64,000 nt of DNA, taken from positions 1-64,000 of the forward strand of contig NZ_FOSG01000014.1 in NCBI RefSeq assembly GCF_900114215.1. Direction: 5' to 3'. Positions 47,701-62,700 of this stretch are shown in pieces. Made by a program: the position numbers and the translations under genes. Source of the stretch: Streptomyces mangrovi. GTDB taxonomy: Bacteria; Actinomycetota; Actinomycetes; Streptomycetales; Streptomycetaceae. Positions within the stretch are counted from its first letter, which is position 1, and each line of letters begins with the position of its first letter. The notes under the pieces are model-generated. The model saw nothing but the letters and a program-made list of their open reading frames with translations, had not been told where the DNA came from and ran no database searches.

Positions 47701-50700
47701 GTGCTGCGGGTGGCGGGCCAGATGTCGCTGCCCGGCCTCACCCCCTCCTCCCTGGTCATCTACGGCGTCAGGGGAGACCGGTTGACCCCGATCGGCTACT
47801 ACGGACCGGACGTGGACCGGCGGCCGGCCTTCGGCGAGACGACGCTGGAGAGCGACTACCCCGGCAGCACGGCCGTCCGCACCGGCCGGGCCGTCTACCT
47901 GTCCTCCCCCGAGGAGTACCGGCGCCGCTTCCCCGCCGTCTGGCCCCTGGTGGAGGGCTACGGGCGCCGGGCCTGGGCCTATCTGCCGCTGATCGTGGGC
48001 GGCCGGACGATCGGCGCCTGGCTGCTCGCCTTCGGCGCCCCCGTCGCCTTCACCCCCGACGAGCGCCAGCTGCTGGTGTCGGTGGCGCGGATGCTGGCGC
48101 AGGCCCTGTCGCGGGTGTACATCCAGGAGTCCAAGCGGGAGCTGGCCGACAGCCTCCAGCGCACCATGCGGCCCGCCCAGCGCACCGCCGTCCCCGGCAT
48201 GACGGTGGTCAGCCGGTACCTGCCGGTCGGCGGCGGCCTCCAGGTCGGGGGCGACTGGTACGACGTGATCCCGCTGCCGTCCGGCCGCACCGCCCTGGTG
48301 ATCGGCGATGTGCAGGGGCACGACGTACGCGCCGCGGGGGTCATGACGCAGCTGCGGATCGCGCTGCGCGCCTACGCCGCGGAGGGGCACCGGCCCGACG
48401 CGGTGCTCGCCCGCGCCAACCGCTTCCTGGCCGGGATGGAGACCGGCGACCTGCCCGAGCCCGGCGGCGCCGCCGGGCGGGCGGACGCGGACCCGGCCGA
48501 CGACCACCGCTTCGCCACCTGCCTGTACGTGGAGGCCGATCCGGACGGCGCGCTCGACATCGCCCGCGCCGGCCACCCGGAACCGGTGGTCCGCCTGGCC
48601 GACGGCGCGGTGCTGACCTGCTCGGTGGCGCCCGGACCGCCGCTGGGGATCGTCACGGGCGCCGACTACCCCGTCACCCGGGTGGCGCTGGGGCGGGGCG
48701 AGACGCTGCTGATGTGCACCGACGGGCTCGTCGAGGCCGGCGGCCTGGACTACGACGCCGGATGGGCGCGGCTGCGCAAGGTCCTGGGAGAGCACGGGGG
48801 GTCACCGGAGAACCTCGCCGACACGCTGATCCACGCGATGCACGGCGCTCCGACCCGCCATGTGACCGGCACCGGGCACGGCATGGAACCGCGCGCGGGC
48901 GGACGCGAGGACGACATCGCGCTGATGCTGCTGAGCCGCGAGGGCGGCGTGCCCGAGGTGCGCCCGCGCCCCCTGGTGCGCCGTCTGGTGATGTCGGTGG
49001 CCCAGTCCGAGCAGGCCCGGGTCTCCGACGCCCGCCACCAGCTCCGCGAGCTGCTGTTCGACTGGGCGGTGGAGGACCAGGTGGAGGGCGCCGTCCTGCT
49101 GCTGTCGGAGCTGCTGACCAACGCCCTGGTCCACACCGAGTGGGACGCCACGCTCTCTGCCGAACTGGAGGGCGAGCCCGGCTCGCGGCGGCTGCGCGTG
49201 GAGGTCGCGGACTCCAGCGAAGAACTGCCCCACCGGCGCCACCCCGGCGAGCTGGCCTCCCGGGGGCGCGGTCTGCTGCTGCTGGAGATGCTGGCGCACG
49301 CGTGGGGGGTGGAGCCCAGGGGCGCGGGCAAGAGCATCTGGTTCGAGCTCCACGAGGCCGAGGAGGGGCCGGACTGGGGCTGAACCGCCGGGCCCCGCGC
49401 CAGGCCGCGTCCGGCCGCGCCAGGCCGCGTCAGTGGGCGTCAGTGGGCGTCGGCCGGGACCGAGCCCAGCCGTCCCGCCTTGAAGTCCTCGAACGCCTGG
49501 ACCAGTTCGGCGTGACTGTTCATCACGAACGGGCCGTAGTGGGCCATCGGCTCGCGGATCGGCAGGCCGCCGAGCAGGACCACCTCGAAGTTCTCGCTGC
49601 GGGAGTCCTGCTCCTCGGCGGCGCGGACGGTGAGCGCGCCGCCGTCGCCGAAGACGACCGTCCGGCCCATGCCGAAGGGCCGCCTCTCCGCGCCCGCGGA
49701 ACCGTGGCCCGCCAGTCCGTACGCGAGGGCGTTGAAGTCCGGCCGCCAGGGGAGCGTGACCTCGGCGCCGGGGCTCACCGAGGCGTGGATCATCGTGATC
49801 GGCGTGTGCGTGACGCCCGGTCCCTCGTGGCCGTCCAGCTCCCCCGCGATGACGCGCAGGAGCGCGCCGCCGTCGCCCGAGGTCAGCAGCCGGACGCTGC
49901 CGCCGCGGATGTCCTGGTAGCGGGGGTCGGTCATCTTGTCCCTGGCCGGCAGGTTGACCCACAGCTGCAGGCCGTGGAAGAGGCCGCCGGAGACGACCAG
50001 CTCCTCGGGCGGGGTCTCGATGTGCAGCAGGCCGCTGCCCGCGGTCATCCACTGGGTGTCGCCGTCGGAGATGGTGCCCCCGCCGCCGTGGGAGTCCCGG
50101 TGGACGAAGGTGCCGTCGATGATGTAGGTGACGGTCTCGAAGCCCCGGTGCGGGTGCCAGGGGGTCCCCTTGGGCTCACCGGCCTCGTAGTCCACCTCAC
50201 CCATCTGGTCCATCATGATGAACGGGTCCAGGTACCTGTGGTCGATCCCGGCGAACGCGCGGCGCACCGGGAAGCCCTCGCCCTCGAAGCCGGAGGGAGC
50301 CGCGGCCGTGTGCAGGACGCGGCGCGGGCGGGCGTCGGCCGGGGCGGTGACGCGGGGGAGTACGAGCGGGTTCTCGGCGGTGATCGCCGGCATCTGGACC
50401 TCCTCGGGAAGCCTGGAGGCACCAGGGTATTTCAACGTTCAACGGAAAGCCAGGAGCGCCCGGTACACACGGCGCGGGCGGTGTGTCCCTCCGCTCCCCG
50501 TGCGCCCCCCGGGCGGGGCCGGCAGCGGGTCAGCCGTACATCCGGCGCATCGCGAAGTCGACCATCTCCTCGACCGCCTTGGCGTCGAAGACGATCCGGT
50601 GCTCGCCCTCCATGTCCAGCACGAAGCCGTAGCCCGACGGCAGCAGGTCGAGCACCTCCGCACCGGTGATCACGAAGTACTTCGACTCCTTGCCCGCGTA

Positions 50701-53700
50701 CGCGCGCAGCTCCTTGAGCGTGGTGAACATCGGGATCACCGGCTGCTGGGTGTTGTGCAGCGCCAGGAAGCCGGGAGTGTCGCCGCGCGGGCAGTACACC
50801 TTCGACGTGGCGAAGATCGCCTGGAAGTCCTCGGGGGACATCACCCCGGTGGTGAAGGCCCGTACGGCCTCGGCCAGCGACGGCGGCGAGGGCTCCGGGT
50901 AGAGCGGCTGCTGCTGCCCGTAGCCGGGCGGCGGCTGCTGTCCGTAGTGCTGGCCGGCGTGCTGCCCCGCGTGCGCGCCGTGCCCGGGGTGGCCGGTGTG
51001 CCCCGGGTGGCCGGTGTGGCCGCCGTGACCGGCGTGCTGCCCCGCGTGCCCCGCGTTTCCGGTCTGGTCGTAGCCGTACATGGGCGTAAGCGTATCGACT
51101 TCGGGCCCCCTCCCGCCCCGCCGCGGGAGCGGTCCGCCGTCAAGGCGCCCTCCGGGGAGTTCTGTCACAGTCGCGCGGATCGGGTTGCTTCTTATTACCG
51201 GCGGGTAGCATGATGAGAGCTACTTTCTGGTACGCGTAGGGAGGAGTCTCCTCCCCCTATCCACTACGGAGCCGTCGCCATGGGGCACTACAAGTCGAAT
51301 CTCCGCGACATCGAGTTCAACCTCTTCGAGGTACTCGGCCGCGACACGGTGTACGGCACCGGCCCGTTCGCGGAGATGGACGTCGAGACCGCCAAGAGCG
51401 TGCTGGCCGAGGTCGCCCGCCTGTCGGAGAACGAACTGGCCGCCTCCTACGAGGACGCCGACCGCAACCCGCCGGTGTTCGACCCCGAGACCAATACCGC
51501 TCCGGTCCCGGAGTCCTTCAAGAAGAGCTACCAGGCGTACATGGACGCCGAGTGGTGGCGGCTGGGCATCCCGGAGGAGATCGGCGGCACCACCGTCCCG
51601 CGCTCCCTGCTGTGGGCCTTCGCCGAGACCATCCTCGGCTCCAACCCGGCCGTGTGGATGTACGCGTCCGGCCCCGCCTTCGCCGGCGTCCTCCACGAGG
51701 AGGGCACCGAGGAGCAGCAGAAGATAGCCAAGCTCATGGCGGACAGGCAGTGGGGCTCCACCATGGTCCTCACCGAGCCCGACGCGGGCTCCGACGTGGG
51801 TGCCGGCCGCACCAAGGCGATCAAGCAGGACGACGGCTCCTGGCACATCGAGGGCGTCAAGCGCTTCATCACCTCCGGTGAGCACGACATGTCCGAGAAC
51901 ATCGTGCACTTTGTCCTCGCCCGCCCCGAGGGCCACGGCCCGGGCACCAAGGGCCTGTCCCTGTTCGTCGTGCCCAAGTACGACTTCGACTGGGAAACCG
52001 GTGAGCTCGGCGAGCGCAACGGCGTCTACGCCACCAACGTCGAGCACAAGATGGGCCTGAAGGCCTCCAACACCTGCGAGATGACCTTCGGCGCCAACGC
52101 CCCCGCCAAGGGCTGGCTGATGGGCGAGAAGCACGACGGCATCCGCCAGATGTTCAAGATCATCGAGTTCGCGCGGATGATGGTCGGCACGAAGGCCATC
52201 GCCACCCTGTCCACCGGCTACCTCAACGCGCTGGAGTACGCCAAGGAGCGCGTCCAGGGCGCCGACCTGGCCCAGTTCACGGACAAGACCGCCCCGCGCG
52301 TCACCATCACCCACCACCCCGACGTGCGCCGCTCGCTGATGACGCAGAAGGCGTACGCCGAGGGCATGCGCTCGCTGGTGCTCTACACCGCCACCGTCCA
52401 GGACGAGGTCCTGGCCAAGGAGGCCGCCGGCGAGGACGCCTCCGCCGCCAAGCGCCTGAACGACCTGCTGCTGCCGATCGTCAAGGGCTACGGCTCGGAG
52501 AAGTCCTACGAGCAGCTCGCCCAGTCGCTGCAGACCTTCGGCGGCTCCGGCTACCTGCAGGAGTACCCGGTCGAGCAGTACATCCGGGACGCCAAGATCG
52601 ACACCCTCTACGAGGGCACCACCGCGATCCAGGGCCAGGACTACTTCTTCCGCAAGATCGTCCGCGACCAGGGCCAGGCGATGACCGCCCTGTCCGAGGA
52701 GATCAAGAAGTTCCTGGCCGAGGCCGCCGGCGGCGAGGGTCTGGCCGGCGCCCGCGAGCAGCTCGCCAAGGCCGCGGGCGACCTGGAGGCCATCGTCGGC
52801 ACCATGCTGACCGACCTGGCCGCCACCGAGAAGGACGTCAAGTCCATCTACAAGGTCGGCCTGAACACCACCCGCCTGCTGATGGCCTCCGGCGACGTCG
52901 TCATCGGCTACCTGCTCCTCAAGGGCGCCGCCGTGGCCGCCGACAAGCTGCCGGGCGCCGCCGCCAAGGACAGGGCCTTCTACGAGGGCAAGATCGCCGC
53001 CGCGAAGTTCTTCGCCGCGAACATCCTGCCGGGCGTCGGCGTCGAGCGGCAGATCGCCGAGGCCACCGACCTGTCGGTGATGGAGCTGGACGAGGCCGCC
53101 TTCTGAGCCTCCTCCTCCCGGGCCGCCTTCCGGGCCGCCCTCCGGGCCGGCTCCGGACGGAGCTCTGAGCGGAGCCCGGCCGGGACGGCCGGGCTCCGGC
53201 TCCGCGGGACACCCGGCGTCCGCCCGTCCTCGGGGGCGGGCGGACGCCGGGTGGGCGGGGGCCCCGTTCCCAGGTCAGGGGGGAGCGGGGCCCCCGCCGT
53301 TCGTATGCTGGACACATGAGCACTTCCAGCCGCTTCGACCGTGGCCACACCGACGACCTGGTCTCCTTCCTCACCGCCTCGCCCACTCCGTACCACGCGG
53401 TCGCGACCACCGCCGAGCGGCTGGAGAGGGCGGGCTTCCGGCGGCTGGAGGAGACCGACGCCTGGGACGGCGACGGCGGCGGCCGGTACGTGCTGCGCGG
53501 CGGCGCGATCATCGCCTGGTACGTGCCCGAGGGCGCCACGCCCGCCACTCCCTTCCGGATCGTCGGCGCCCACACCGACTCCCCCAACCTGCGCGTCAAG
53601 CCCGTGCCGGACACCGGCGCGGCCGGCTGGCGGCAGATCGCCGTCGAGATCTACGGCGGCACCCTGCTCAACACCTGGCTCGACCGCGATCTGGGCCTGG

Positions 53701-56700
53701 CCGGACGGCTGGCCCTGCGCGACGGCTCCACCCGCCTGGTGAACGCGGACCGGCCGCTGCTGCGCGTCCCCCAGCTCGCCATCCACCTCGACCGGGAGGT
53801 CAACGGCGGCCTGAAGCTGGACCGCCAGCGCCACATGACGCCGATCTGGGGCCTGGGTGAGCCCTGTGAGGGCGATCTGGTGGACTTCCTCGCCGCCGAG
53901 GCCGGCCTGGACGCCGCCGACATCGCCGGCTGGGACCTGATGGTCCACAGCGTCGAGCCGCCCGCCTACCTCGGCCGCGACCGCGAACTGCTCGCCGGGC
54001 CGCGCATGGACAACCTGCTCTCCGTCCACGCCGGCACCGCCGCCCTGATCGCGGCCGCCGAGGCCGGTGACCTGCCGTACGTCCCGGTGCTGGCCGCCTT
54101 CGACCACGAGGAGAACGGCAGCCAGTCCGACACCGGCGCGGACGGCCCGCTGCTGGGCAACGTGCTGGAGCGCTCCGTACTCGCCCGCGGCGGCGGCCCC
54201 GAGGACCGCGCGCGGGCGTACGCGGGCACCGTCTGCCTGTCCTCGGACACCGGCCACGCCGTGCACCCCAACTACCCCGAGCGCCACGAGCCGGGCCACC
54301 ACCCGATGCCGAACGGCGGCCCGATCCTCAAGGTCAACGTCAACCAGCGCTACGCCACCGACGGCACCGGCCGCGCCGTCTTCGCCGCCGCCTGCGAGCG
54401 GGCCGGGGTGCCGTGGCAGTCGTTCGTCTCCAACAACGCCGTCCCCTGCGGTACGACGATCGGCCCCATCACCGCCGCGCGGCACGGCATCGCCACCGTG
54501 GACATCGGTGTGGCGATCCTGTCGATGCACTCCGCCCGCGAACTGTGCGGCGCCGAGGACCCGTTCCTGCTGGCGAACGCCCTGACGGCCTTTCTGGAGG
54601 CCTGACGGGGCGGCCCGGCCCGGGGATCCGCGGCGTTCGGCGACAGGCCGTCAGGGATGTCCGGGCGGGCCGGGTTCGGGCGGCACGAACGGCGCTCGGA
54701 ATGCAAGTCCCGCCCAGGGGTACCCGGTTGGTTGAACGAGCCCTCAACCAGCCGGACGGAGGCGGTTCTTCATGGGCATGGCACTGACCATCGTACTGAT
54801 CGCGGTGGGCGCGATCCTGACCTTCGGGGTGAACTGGGATATCTCCGGGGTCAACCTCGATGTGATCGGCCTGATCCTCATGGCGGTCGGCTTCATCGGG
54901 CTGGCGTCCTACGTGGCCATCTTCAAGCGCCGCCGCGTGCAGCCGCCGAGCCCGGCGGCCCCGGTCGTCGAGGAGAACCACCGCCACCAGTGGCGCGCCT
55001 GACCGGCCGCGGTGCCCGGCCGGCCGTACGGCGGGAGCCCGGGGCCCGCCGGAGGCCCGGCACCCGCCACCGTGTTGTGGCGGGTGCCGGGCCTCCGGCG
55101 GGTGGAATCCGAGCCTCCGGGACCGTCCGCCGGCCCGGGGGCCCGTCCGGGGCGGTTCCTCGCCACCGCACGTCGCCCGAGGCCCGTTAGCGTCTCTCTC
55201 CCGCCCCGTCCGCGCGGGAACAATGCGGCCATGGGCAACGGACTTCTCATCGACAAGACAGTCATCATCACCGGAGCGAGCAGCGGAATCGGTGCCGCGG
55301 CCGCGAACGTCTTCAGCCGGGAGGGCGCGGCCGTGATCCTGGTCGCGCGCCGGGAGAGACGGTTGGCGGCCGCCGTGGCCGAACTCCGGGACAAGGGAGC
55401 CGAGGCTTCCTACGTGGTGGGCGACATGACGCTCGCCGCGGACGCGGCACGGGCGGTGGACTTCGCCGTGACCGAGTACGGACGGCTGGACGCGGCCTTC
55501 AACAACGCCGGGATCGGTGGCGACCGCACCCCGTTACATCTGATGCCGGACGACGTCTACGACACCATCATGGACGTCAATGTGCGCGGCCTGTGGAACT
55601 GCCTGCGCCAGGAGATAGCCGCGATGCTGCCGCGCGGCGGCGGGGCGATCGTCAACAACAGCAGTGTGGCCGGCCTGGTGGCCGTTCCCGCCGCCGCCCC
55701 CTACATCGCCTCCAAACACGCGGTCATCGGCCTCACCAGGGCGGCGGCGGACGAGTACGCGCGGCAGGGCGTCAGGGTGAACGCGGTGGCCCCCGGCACC
55801 ACCCGCAGCGAGATCACCGCCGACTGGTTCTCCCGCAACCCCGGCATGGAGGAACTGGCGCACGCCGTGACCCCGCAGGGGCGCACCGCGGAGCCGGAGG
55901 AGATCGCGGCCGCCGCGGCCTGGCTGCTCAGCGACCGCTGCCCCTTCCTGACCGGGGCGGTGGTGCCGGTGGACGGCGGCTTCGTCAACCACTGACCGCG
56001 GTGACGCCCGTGGACGGCGCTCCCGGGCAGCGCTCCGGCAACGCCGTCCACACGGCCACTTCGCACCGTTACGCGCGTAACCCCGTCAGCCGGGCCCGGA
56101 ACACCGCGCGTCCGCCCTGATGGCCCGTGACGTCGATCGCGGACCGGCCGGCCGGGACCGCGGGACGTGTCACGGCCTCGATCCAGCACGGCTCGCCGAA
56201 CTCCACGTACCGCGTGTAGCGGATGCCGACGTCGGTGAGTTCGAAGGACTCCGGGTGGACGGCGGCGTACGCCGCCTGCTGGGCCGCCTCCAGCAGGACC
56301 AGCCCGGGCACATGGTCGACCGGGTGGTCGAAGAGCAGGGGGTTGGACACGGCGTTGCGCAGCCGCCACCACCGTCCGCCACCGCCGTCCGCCAGGAGTA
56401 CGTCGTCCGGGCTCGCCCTGCCGACCAGCCGGGGCGCGACGGGGACCGGCACGGGCCAGCGTCCCCAGTCGGCGGACGTGTGCTGTCCGCGCACCCGACG
56501 GTAGGCCGCCGGAGAGATCCAGCCGAATTCCGTGTCGGCCAGGCAGATGTCGGCACCGTCGCGCCGGATGTGGAACCCCATGGTGAGGCGCATGGCGCTT
56601 CCGGGCTTCCGGGCGACCGTCACCACGGCCTCGAACTCCCCGCCCTCGTCGGCCCGGAGCCCGGGCTCCACCGTGATGTTCAGGGTGTGCAGCAGCGTGT

Positions 56701-59700
56701 GGTGGCCTGTGGGGACCCCGTACGCGGCATGCGCCACGAAGAGGCCGCACTGGCGGATGACCTGCGCCAGAAGCCGGGAATCGTACCCTCCGGTTTCTCT
56801 GCCGACGGGTCTGCGCACGCCGAGCACGAAGGTGTCCCGGCCCGCCGCGCGCCAGTCCTTGATGAGGATCGTCACACTGTGTCTGAGATGCGTGTACTCG
56901 CCCAATTCCGCCGGTGAGCAGAGCTCGGGAAGACCGGGAGAGACTGAGAGGGCATCGATGGGCACGGACATGAGGCTCCTTCCGGACAGAACAGATGACT
57001 GAAGGTGGTGCCTGCTCCCGAACCTCACGTTGGTAACCTACTGTTAGTTCTGTTTTTTGCCGGCTCACCGTGCGGTTACCACAGAAGCAGGTGGAGAGGT
57101 TGTCGGAGGTTAGGATGGCGAGACAGGAGCGCGCTATTCGCACTCGCAATCGCATCCTGGATGCTATGGCCAGCCTTTTCAACGAGGTCGGCTACGACGC
57201 CGCGACCATCGCGGCGCTGGTGGAGCGGACCGGGCTGACCAGAGGGGCGCTTTACTTCCACTTCGCGTCGAAAGAGGACATCGCACGGGCCGTGCTGGAG
57301 GAGGCGGTGACCCGGCGGGGGCTGCGGCCGCAGCCCTTCAAGGTGCAGGAGTGGGTGGATCTGGGACTGCTTCTGGCCTGTCGCGTGCCCCGGGAGCCGG
57401 TGCTGCGCGCGGCCATACGCCTGTCCGTCGACCCCAAGGCACGCCGGCTGTTCGGCACCCGCTGGCCGGACTGGGTGGCAGTCGGCCAGGAGCTGCTCGT
57501 CGAGGCGAAGGAGCGGGGTGAGCTGCTCCCGCACGCCGATCCGGCGGCGGTCTCACGCGCGGTCGTGGGCTCGTGGACCGGGGTGCAGCTGGTGACGGAG
57601 GCGCTGGGGGACGGGCTGGATCTGGCCGGGGAGATCTCGATGCTGTACCAGCTGGTGCTGCCCAACATCGTCACGCCCGCGGTGCTCGCCCGGATCGACT
57701 CGTCCGCCTACCGGGCCGAGCGGCTGTTGCGCGAGGAGACCCCCGAGGCCGACGACACACGGTGAACGGCTCGGGGCATGACGGGTTTCCACACTGGACG
57801 CCATACAGGAAATCGCACTTGCACACCCCCCGTGGTGCAGTGACTCGAAACGACGATGCGTTCGATCCGTCGGTCAACGGCACGCTCCGACGTAGCCGGC
57901 AAGGCTCCCGAAGGAGCGGCGGCCGCTGCCAAGGAGAAGAATACTTGCATGGCGTTCGGTTTTCTAGTGCCTCGACGTCGGCAAAAGGTCGCTTTTGCGG
58001 CATTGGAGCAGTCTGACTCGACGCAAATATGTCCGACTCCTATGCTTTGGTTGGCATAAATGATGAATGTCGAGCTGTACAAATAACAGGACGTGTGTTC
58101 TTTTAATGGAGTCAGAGCGTGCGAAGGGGGAGTGATGACAGTGCACGCTGCGCCACTGGCTCCTGCAGGACCCGAGCGGCATCGCGCACACGGCGGCACC
58201 TCGCGCGCCGATCCGGCCGCCGGGACGAGGATGATCCGCGTGCTGGTCGTCGGGGACAGGGCCGAGGTGGCCGATACCTGGGTGCGGGAGCTGCGCCGGC
58301 AGGGGTACACCGCGAACAGTGTGGACACGGGCGCCAAGGCCCTGAACACCCATCAGCACGCCGACTTCGTCCTGCTCGACCTCGACCTGCCCGACGTCGA
58401 CGGCCTGGAGGTCTGCCGGTCGATCAGGAAGCACGGCGACAAGCCGATCATCGCCGTCACCACCCGCGACACCGAACTGGACCGCGTCCTGGCCCTACAG
58501 GCCGGGTCGGACGACTGTGTCATCACCTCGTGCGGCTGGCGGGAGATCCTGGCCCGTATCGAGGCGGTACTGCGCCGGACGTATCCGCAGCCGAAGCCTG
58601 CCCGGATCATTTCCGTCGGCCCGCTGCGCATCGACGGAAGAACCCACGAGGTGAGCCTGCTCGGAAAACCGGTGAACGTCACGGCCAAGGAATTCCAGCT
58701 GCTGCACGTACTGGCCGAGAACGCGGAGGAAGTCGTCACCCGCAAGGAACTGATGTCCCGTGTGTGGGGCACCAGGTGGATTGATTCCAGCCGCACCATC
58801 GACACCCATGTGCGCAGCTTACGGGCCAAGCTCGGATCGAATAACTGGATTATCACCGTCCGCGGCGTCGGATACCGCATGGGCCGCGGTTAGGAAAGCG
58901 GCTCCGCTCGGGAAACACCACGGCGCGGGGCGGCCCGGCCCACGGCCGGCGGACGGCACAGTCGGCCCACGGCACGGCCGCGTCCGCCCTCCGCCCGCGG
59001 TGCGGGCGGAGGGCGGACGCGGCCTTCGCCGGTGTGGGACCGTACCGGCCGGCGTCAGGCGGCCTCGGCCTGCTGGGACAGGCCGCCCAGCCCCACCGGG
59101 TCCTGCCCGAGACCGCTCGGCCTCAGCCAGTCGAAGGCCCGGTAGACGGCCGGGCCCAGCCCCATCGCCTCGGCGACCTGCTCGCGCAGCCGGTTCGAGG
59201 CGAAGGCGCCGATGACGTTCATCTGGGCGTCCCGGTAGAGGCGCGCCACCTCATGGCCCTCGGTCACCCCGCCGGCCCCGTGGATCTGCACGGCCCGCGC
59301 GGTGACCTCGACCGCCATCTCCGTGGCGTAGATCTTCAGCATGGCGATCAGGGTCCGGGCCGAACGGCCCGCCGCACGCTCCACGGCCGCCCGCCGGGCC
59401 AGCAGGCGAGCGGCGTCGATCTGGGCGCGTGACTCGGCGATCTGGGCCTGGACTCCTTCCATGTGTGCCAGGGGCCGTCCGAACGAGACGCGGTCCCGGG
59501 CGTGCCGTACCGAGGCCGCCAGCGCCGATTCGGCGATGGCGACGGCCGCGACGGAGACCAGCAGCCAGCCCCAGGTCATGCCCTCGGAGAGCTCGTCCAG
59601 GGGGACGGGCACGACATCGGTCTCCGCGACCTGGACGTCGGTGAGGACCAGGCCGCCCCAGGGCATGCCGCGCAGCCCCATGCGCGGGATCTCGTACCGG

Positions 59701-62700
59701 TGCACTCCGGGCTGCCGCAGGTCCACGAACGCCAGGCACCAGTCGGGACCGTCGTCGCCGGGTCCCTTCTCCCGCCGGGCCAGGGTGACGGCGAGGTCGG
59801 CGTCGGGTGCGTTGGTGATCCGGGACTTCTCCCCGTTGACGACGAAGCCGCCGCCGCCGGACGGCCCGGCGCGGCGCACGGTCGTGCGGTAGGTGCCCGC
59901 ATCGCTGCCCGCGCTCGTCTCCACCACCGCGAAGGCGGCCAGGAGGCGTCCGGAGAGCAGGCCGTCCAGCAGCCGCGCGTGTGTGTCGTGGTCGCCGTAG
60001 GTGGAGATCAGGTTGGCGCACAGCAGCGCGGACACGGTGGCCGACCAGTAGGTGCTGGGACAGGCCCGGGCCAGCGCCTCCATGGCCGCCACCTGAGCGG
60101 GGCCGTCGGCGCCCGTGCCGCCGATCTTCCGGGGGTGGAACAGTCTCAGGTATCCGCTGTCGGTGATCTCCTTCCAGTTCTGCGCCGGTATGCGGGCCGC
60201 CGCGTCGGTGTCGGCGGCCCGCCCGGCGATGCCGGGGAAACTCGGTGCGGCGTCGGTGCCGTGTCGCTGGACGTTCATGTCGGTAGCTGCTCCTTCGTGT
60301 CGGTGGCCGCTCCTCCGGGCCGGCCGGGGCCCGAAGCGCCCGGGCCCGAGGAGGACCGGGGGAAGGGGAGGCCGGGAGCCCGGACCCACCCGGCGGGCGG
60401 GCCGGTCGAAGCGCCGGGTCCGGCCGGGGGCTCAGCCCAGTTCCAGCTCGGACGCCGCGATCACCGGTCGCAGCACCTCGTCGCCACCGCCCGCCGTGGC
60501 CAGGAACAGCGCGTCCCGGTGGGCTCGTTCGATCAGGCCGTCACCGCCGGTGAGGACCCCGGCCGGAGCCAGCCCGGCCGCCCCCTCGATCACCGTCCGG
60601 GCGGCCCTGGCCGTGAAGAGGCGGGCGCTCGCCGCGTCCCGCTGCGAGGGCCGCCCGCCGCTGTCGAACTGCTCGGCGGCCCGGTGGAGCAGTACGGCGG
60701 CCAGCTCGCACCGTGTGGCCATGTCCGCCAGGGTCAGACGCGCGGACTGGGCATGGGACAGCGGCCGGCCGAAGAGGCGGTGCTCCCGGGCGTGGTCCAC
60801 CGCGTCCCGGGTCAGCGCACGCATCACCCCCAGCCAGGGAGCGCTGCAGAACACCCAGTTCAGCGCGGCGAGCAGGGGTTCCACCTCGGTCGCGGCGCCA
60901 CGCGGGGTGCCGAGGACGGCGTCGTCCGGGACGTGGCAGTCGTCCAGCGTCAGCCTGCCCCAGGAGCAGGTGCGCATCGCCTCGGGCCGGGTCTGCGTCA
61001 CCCGCACTCCGGCCGTGGCACGGTCCACCACGAACGCGGTACGGCCGCCACCGCCGAGTTCGTCGGCGACGATCAGGAAGTGGTGGGCCTCCGGCGCGCC
61101 CGCGACCAGCTCGAGTTCGCCGTTGAGCACCCGGCCGTCCGCGGCGGAGCGGACGGTGACCGCGGGAGCGAGGGCGGCGCCCTGCGTCTGGTGCAGGGAG
61201 AGGGCGCCCCGCCACTGGCCGGAGGCCATCCGGGGCAGGTAACGCTGCTGCTGCCGCGCGGTGCCGAAGACACGCAGCGGCACGGTGGCGAGGACCGCGT
61301 GCACGGCCGTCGCGAGGGCGAGACCCGGATCGCGGGCCCCCTCGCCGAGGCCCTGGAGCAGGGCACACGTCCGGACGGCGGACAGGCCTCCGCCGCCCAG
61401 GTGGCGCGGTACGAGAGGGCCGGCGAGGCCGGGCCCGGTACGGGCGCCGGCCAGCTCGGCGAAGAGGGCCGGGTCCCACCGACGGGCCCGGTCGCGGTCG
61501 GCGGTGGTGGGGCGGGCGACACGGTCGGCGAATTCCCGTACCTGTTCGTCCGGCGTCGGCTCCGCGCCGAGTTCTCCAGGAGAATGCGGAAACACCATGG
61601 TATCCCTTCTCTGCCCTTTTCCAGGGGTTCCGTGCACGGTCGGCCTGACACACGGAACGAATATTCGGGTGGTGCCACGTTAGCCATCCGGGAGCTTATC
61701 GGGGTGTTCCGGCGGATGTTTTTTCGCGACCCCTCTCAATAATTGGCGGAGATTTCCCTTCATAACATTCCGACACAGTACTTGACGTACCTCTGACATA
61801 GGTTCCGTTGTTTCCTCACATGGACCCCTCTCAAAATGTTCACCTATCCGCACCGCATCACCTCCGTTCGTGGAGCGGAAAGGAGAGAGCAATGGAAACT
61901 GCACGGCACGAGGGCGGTCCCCGGCAGAGACCGCCGCGTCTGTCGGACGCCACGCTCCGGGACTCCGCGCACATGGCGGGTGTCGAGTTCGGCCCCGAGG
62001 ACGCCGCCGCCATCGCCCGCCTGCTGGTCAGGACCGGTATCGAGCTGGTCGAGGTCGGAATGGTCTCCGGCCCGGACTCGAAGGACGCCGACCTCGTCCT
62101 GGCCACCCATGAGGCCGTCGGTCCCGAACGCAGCATGACGCTCGTGGTCGTACGGGACCGCCGGCAGGTCGCCACGGCACTCGACGAGGCCGAGCGACTG
62201 GGCGTGCGCCACATCATGTACTCCATCCCCACCTCCGAGCAGCACGCCGGACTCAAGCTGGGCTCGTCCAGCCCCAAGTTCCTCCAGGCACTCGCCCGTT
62301 CGGCGATCACGCAGGCCAAGGAGCGCGGCTTCCACGTCACCTTCAGCGGCGAGGACGGCGCCCGCACCCCCAGGGAGCGGCTCGTCCCGTACGTCACCGC
62401 GGGCTTCGAGGCCGGGGCCGACCGGTTCCGCCTCGCGGAGACCGTGGCGTACCTCTCGCCCTGGCAGATGGAGCGGGTGGTCTCCGATCTCACCGCGATC
62501 GACGGGTCCGAGATCGAGATCCACTCGCACAACATGCTGGGCATGGCCGTCGCCAACTCGCTCGCCGCCGTCCGCGCCGGCGCGCAGTGGATCTCGGTCA
62601 CCGTCGGCGGCATCGGTGAGCGCGGCGGCAACGCCCCGCTGGCGGAGCTGCTCACCGCCCTGCACGTCATCCACGGCGACAACCGCTTCGACCTGGGACA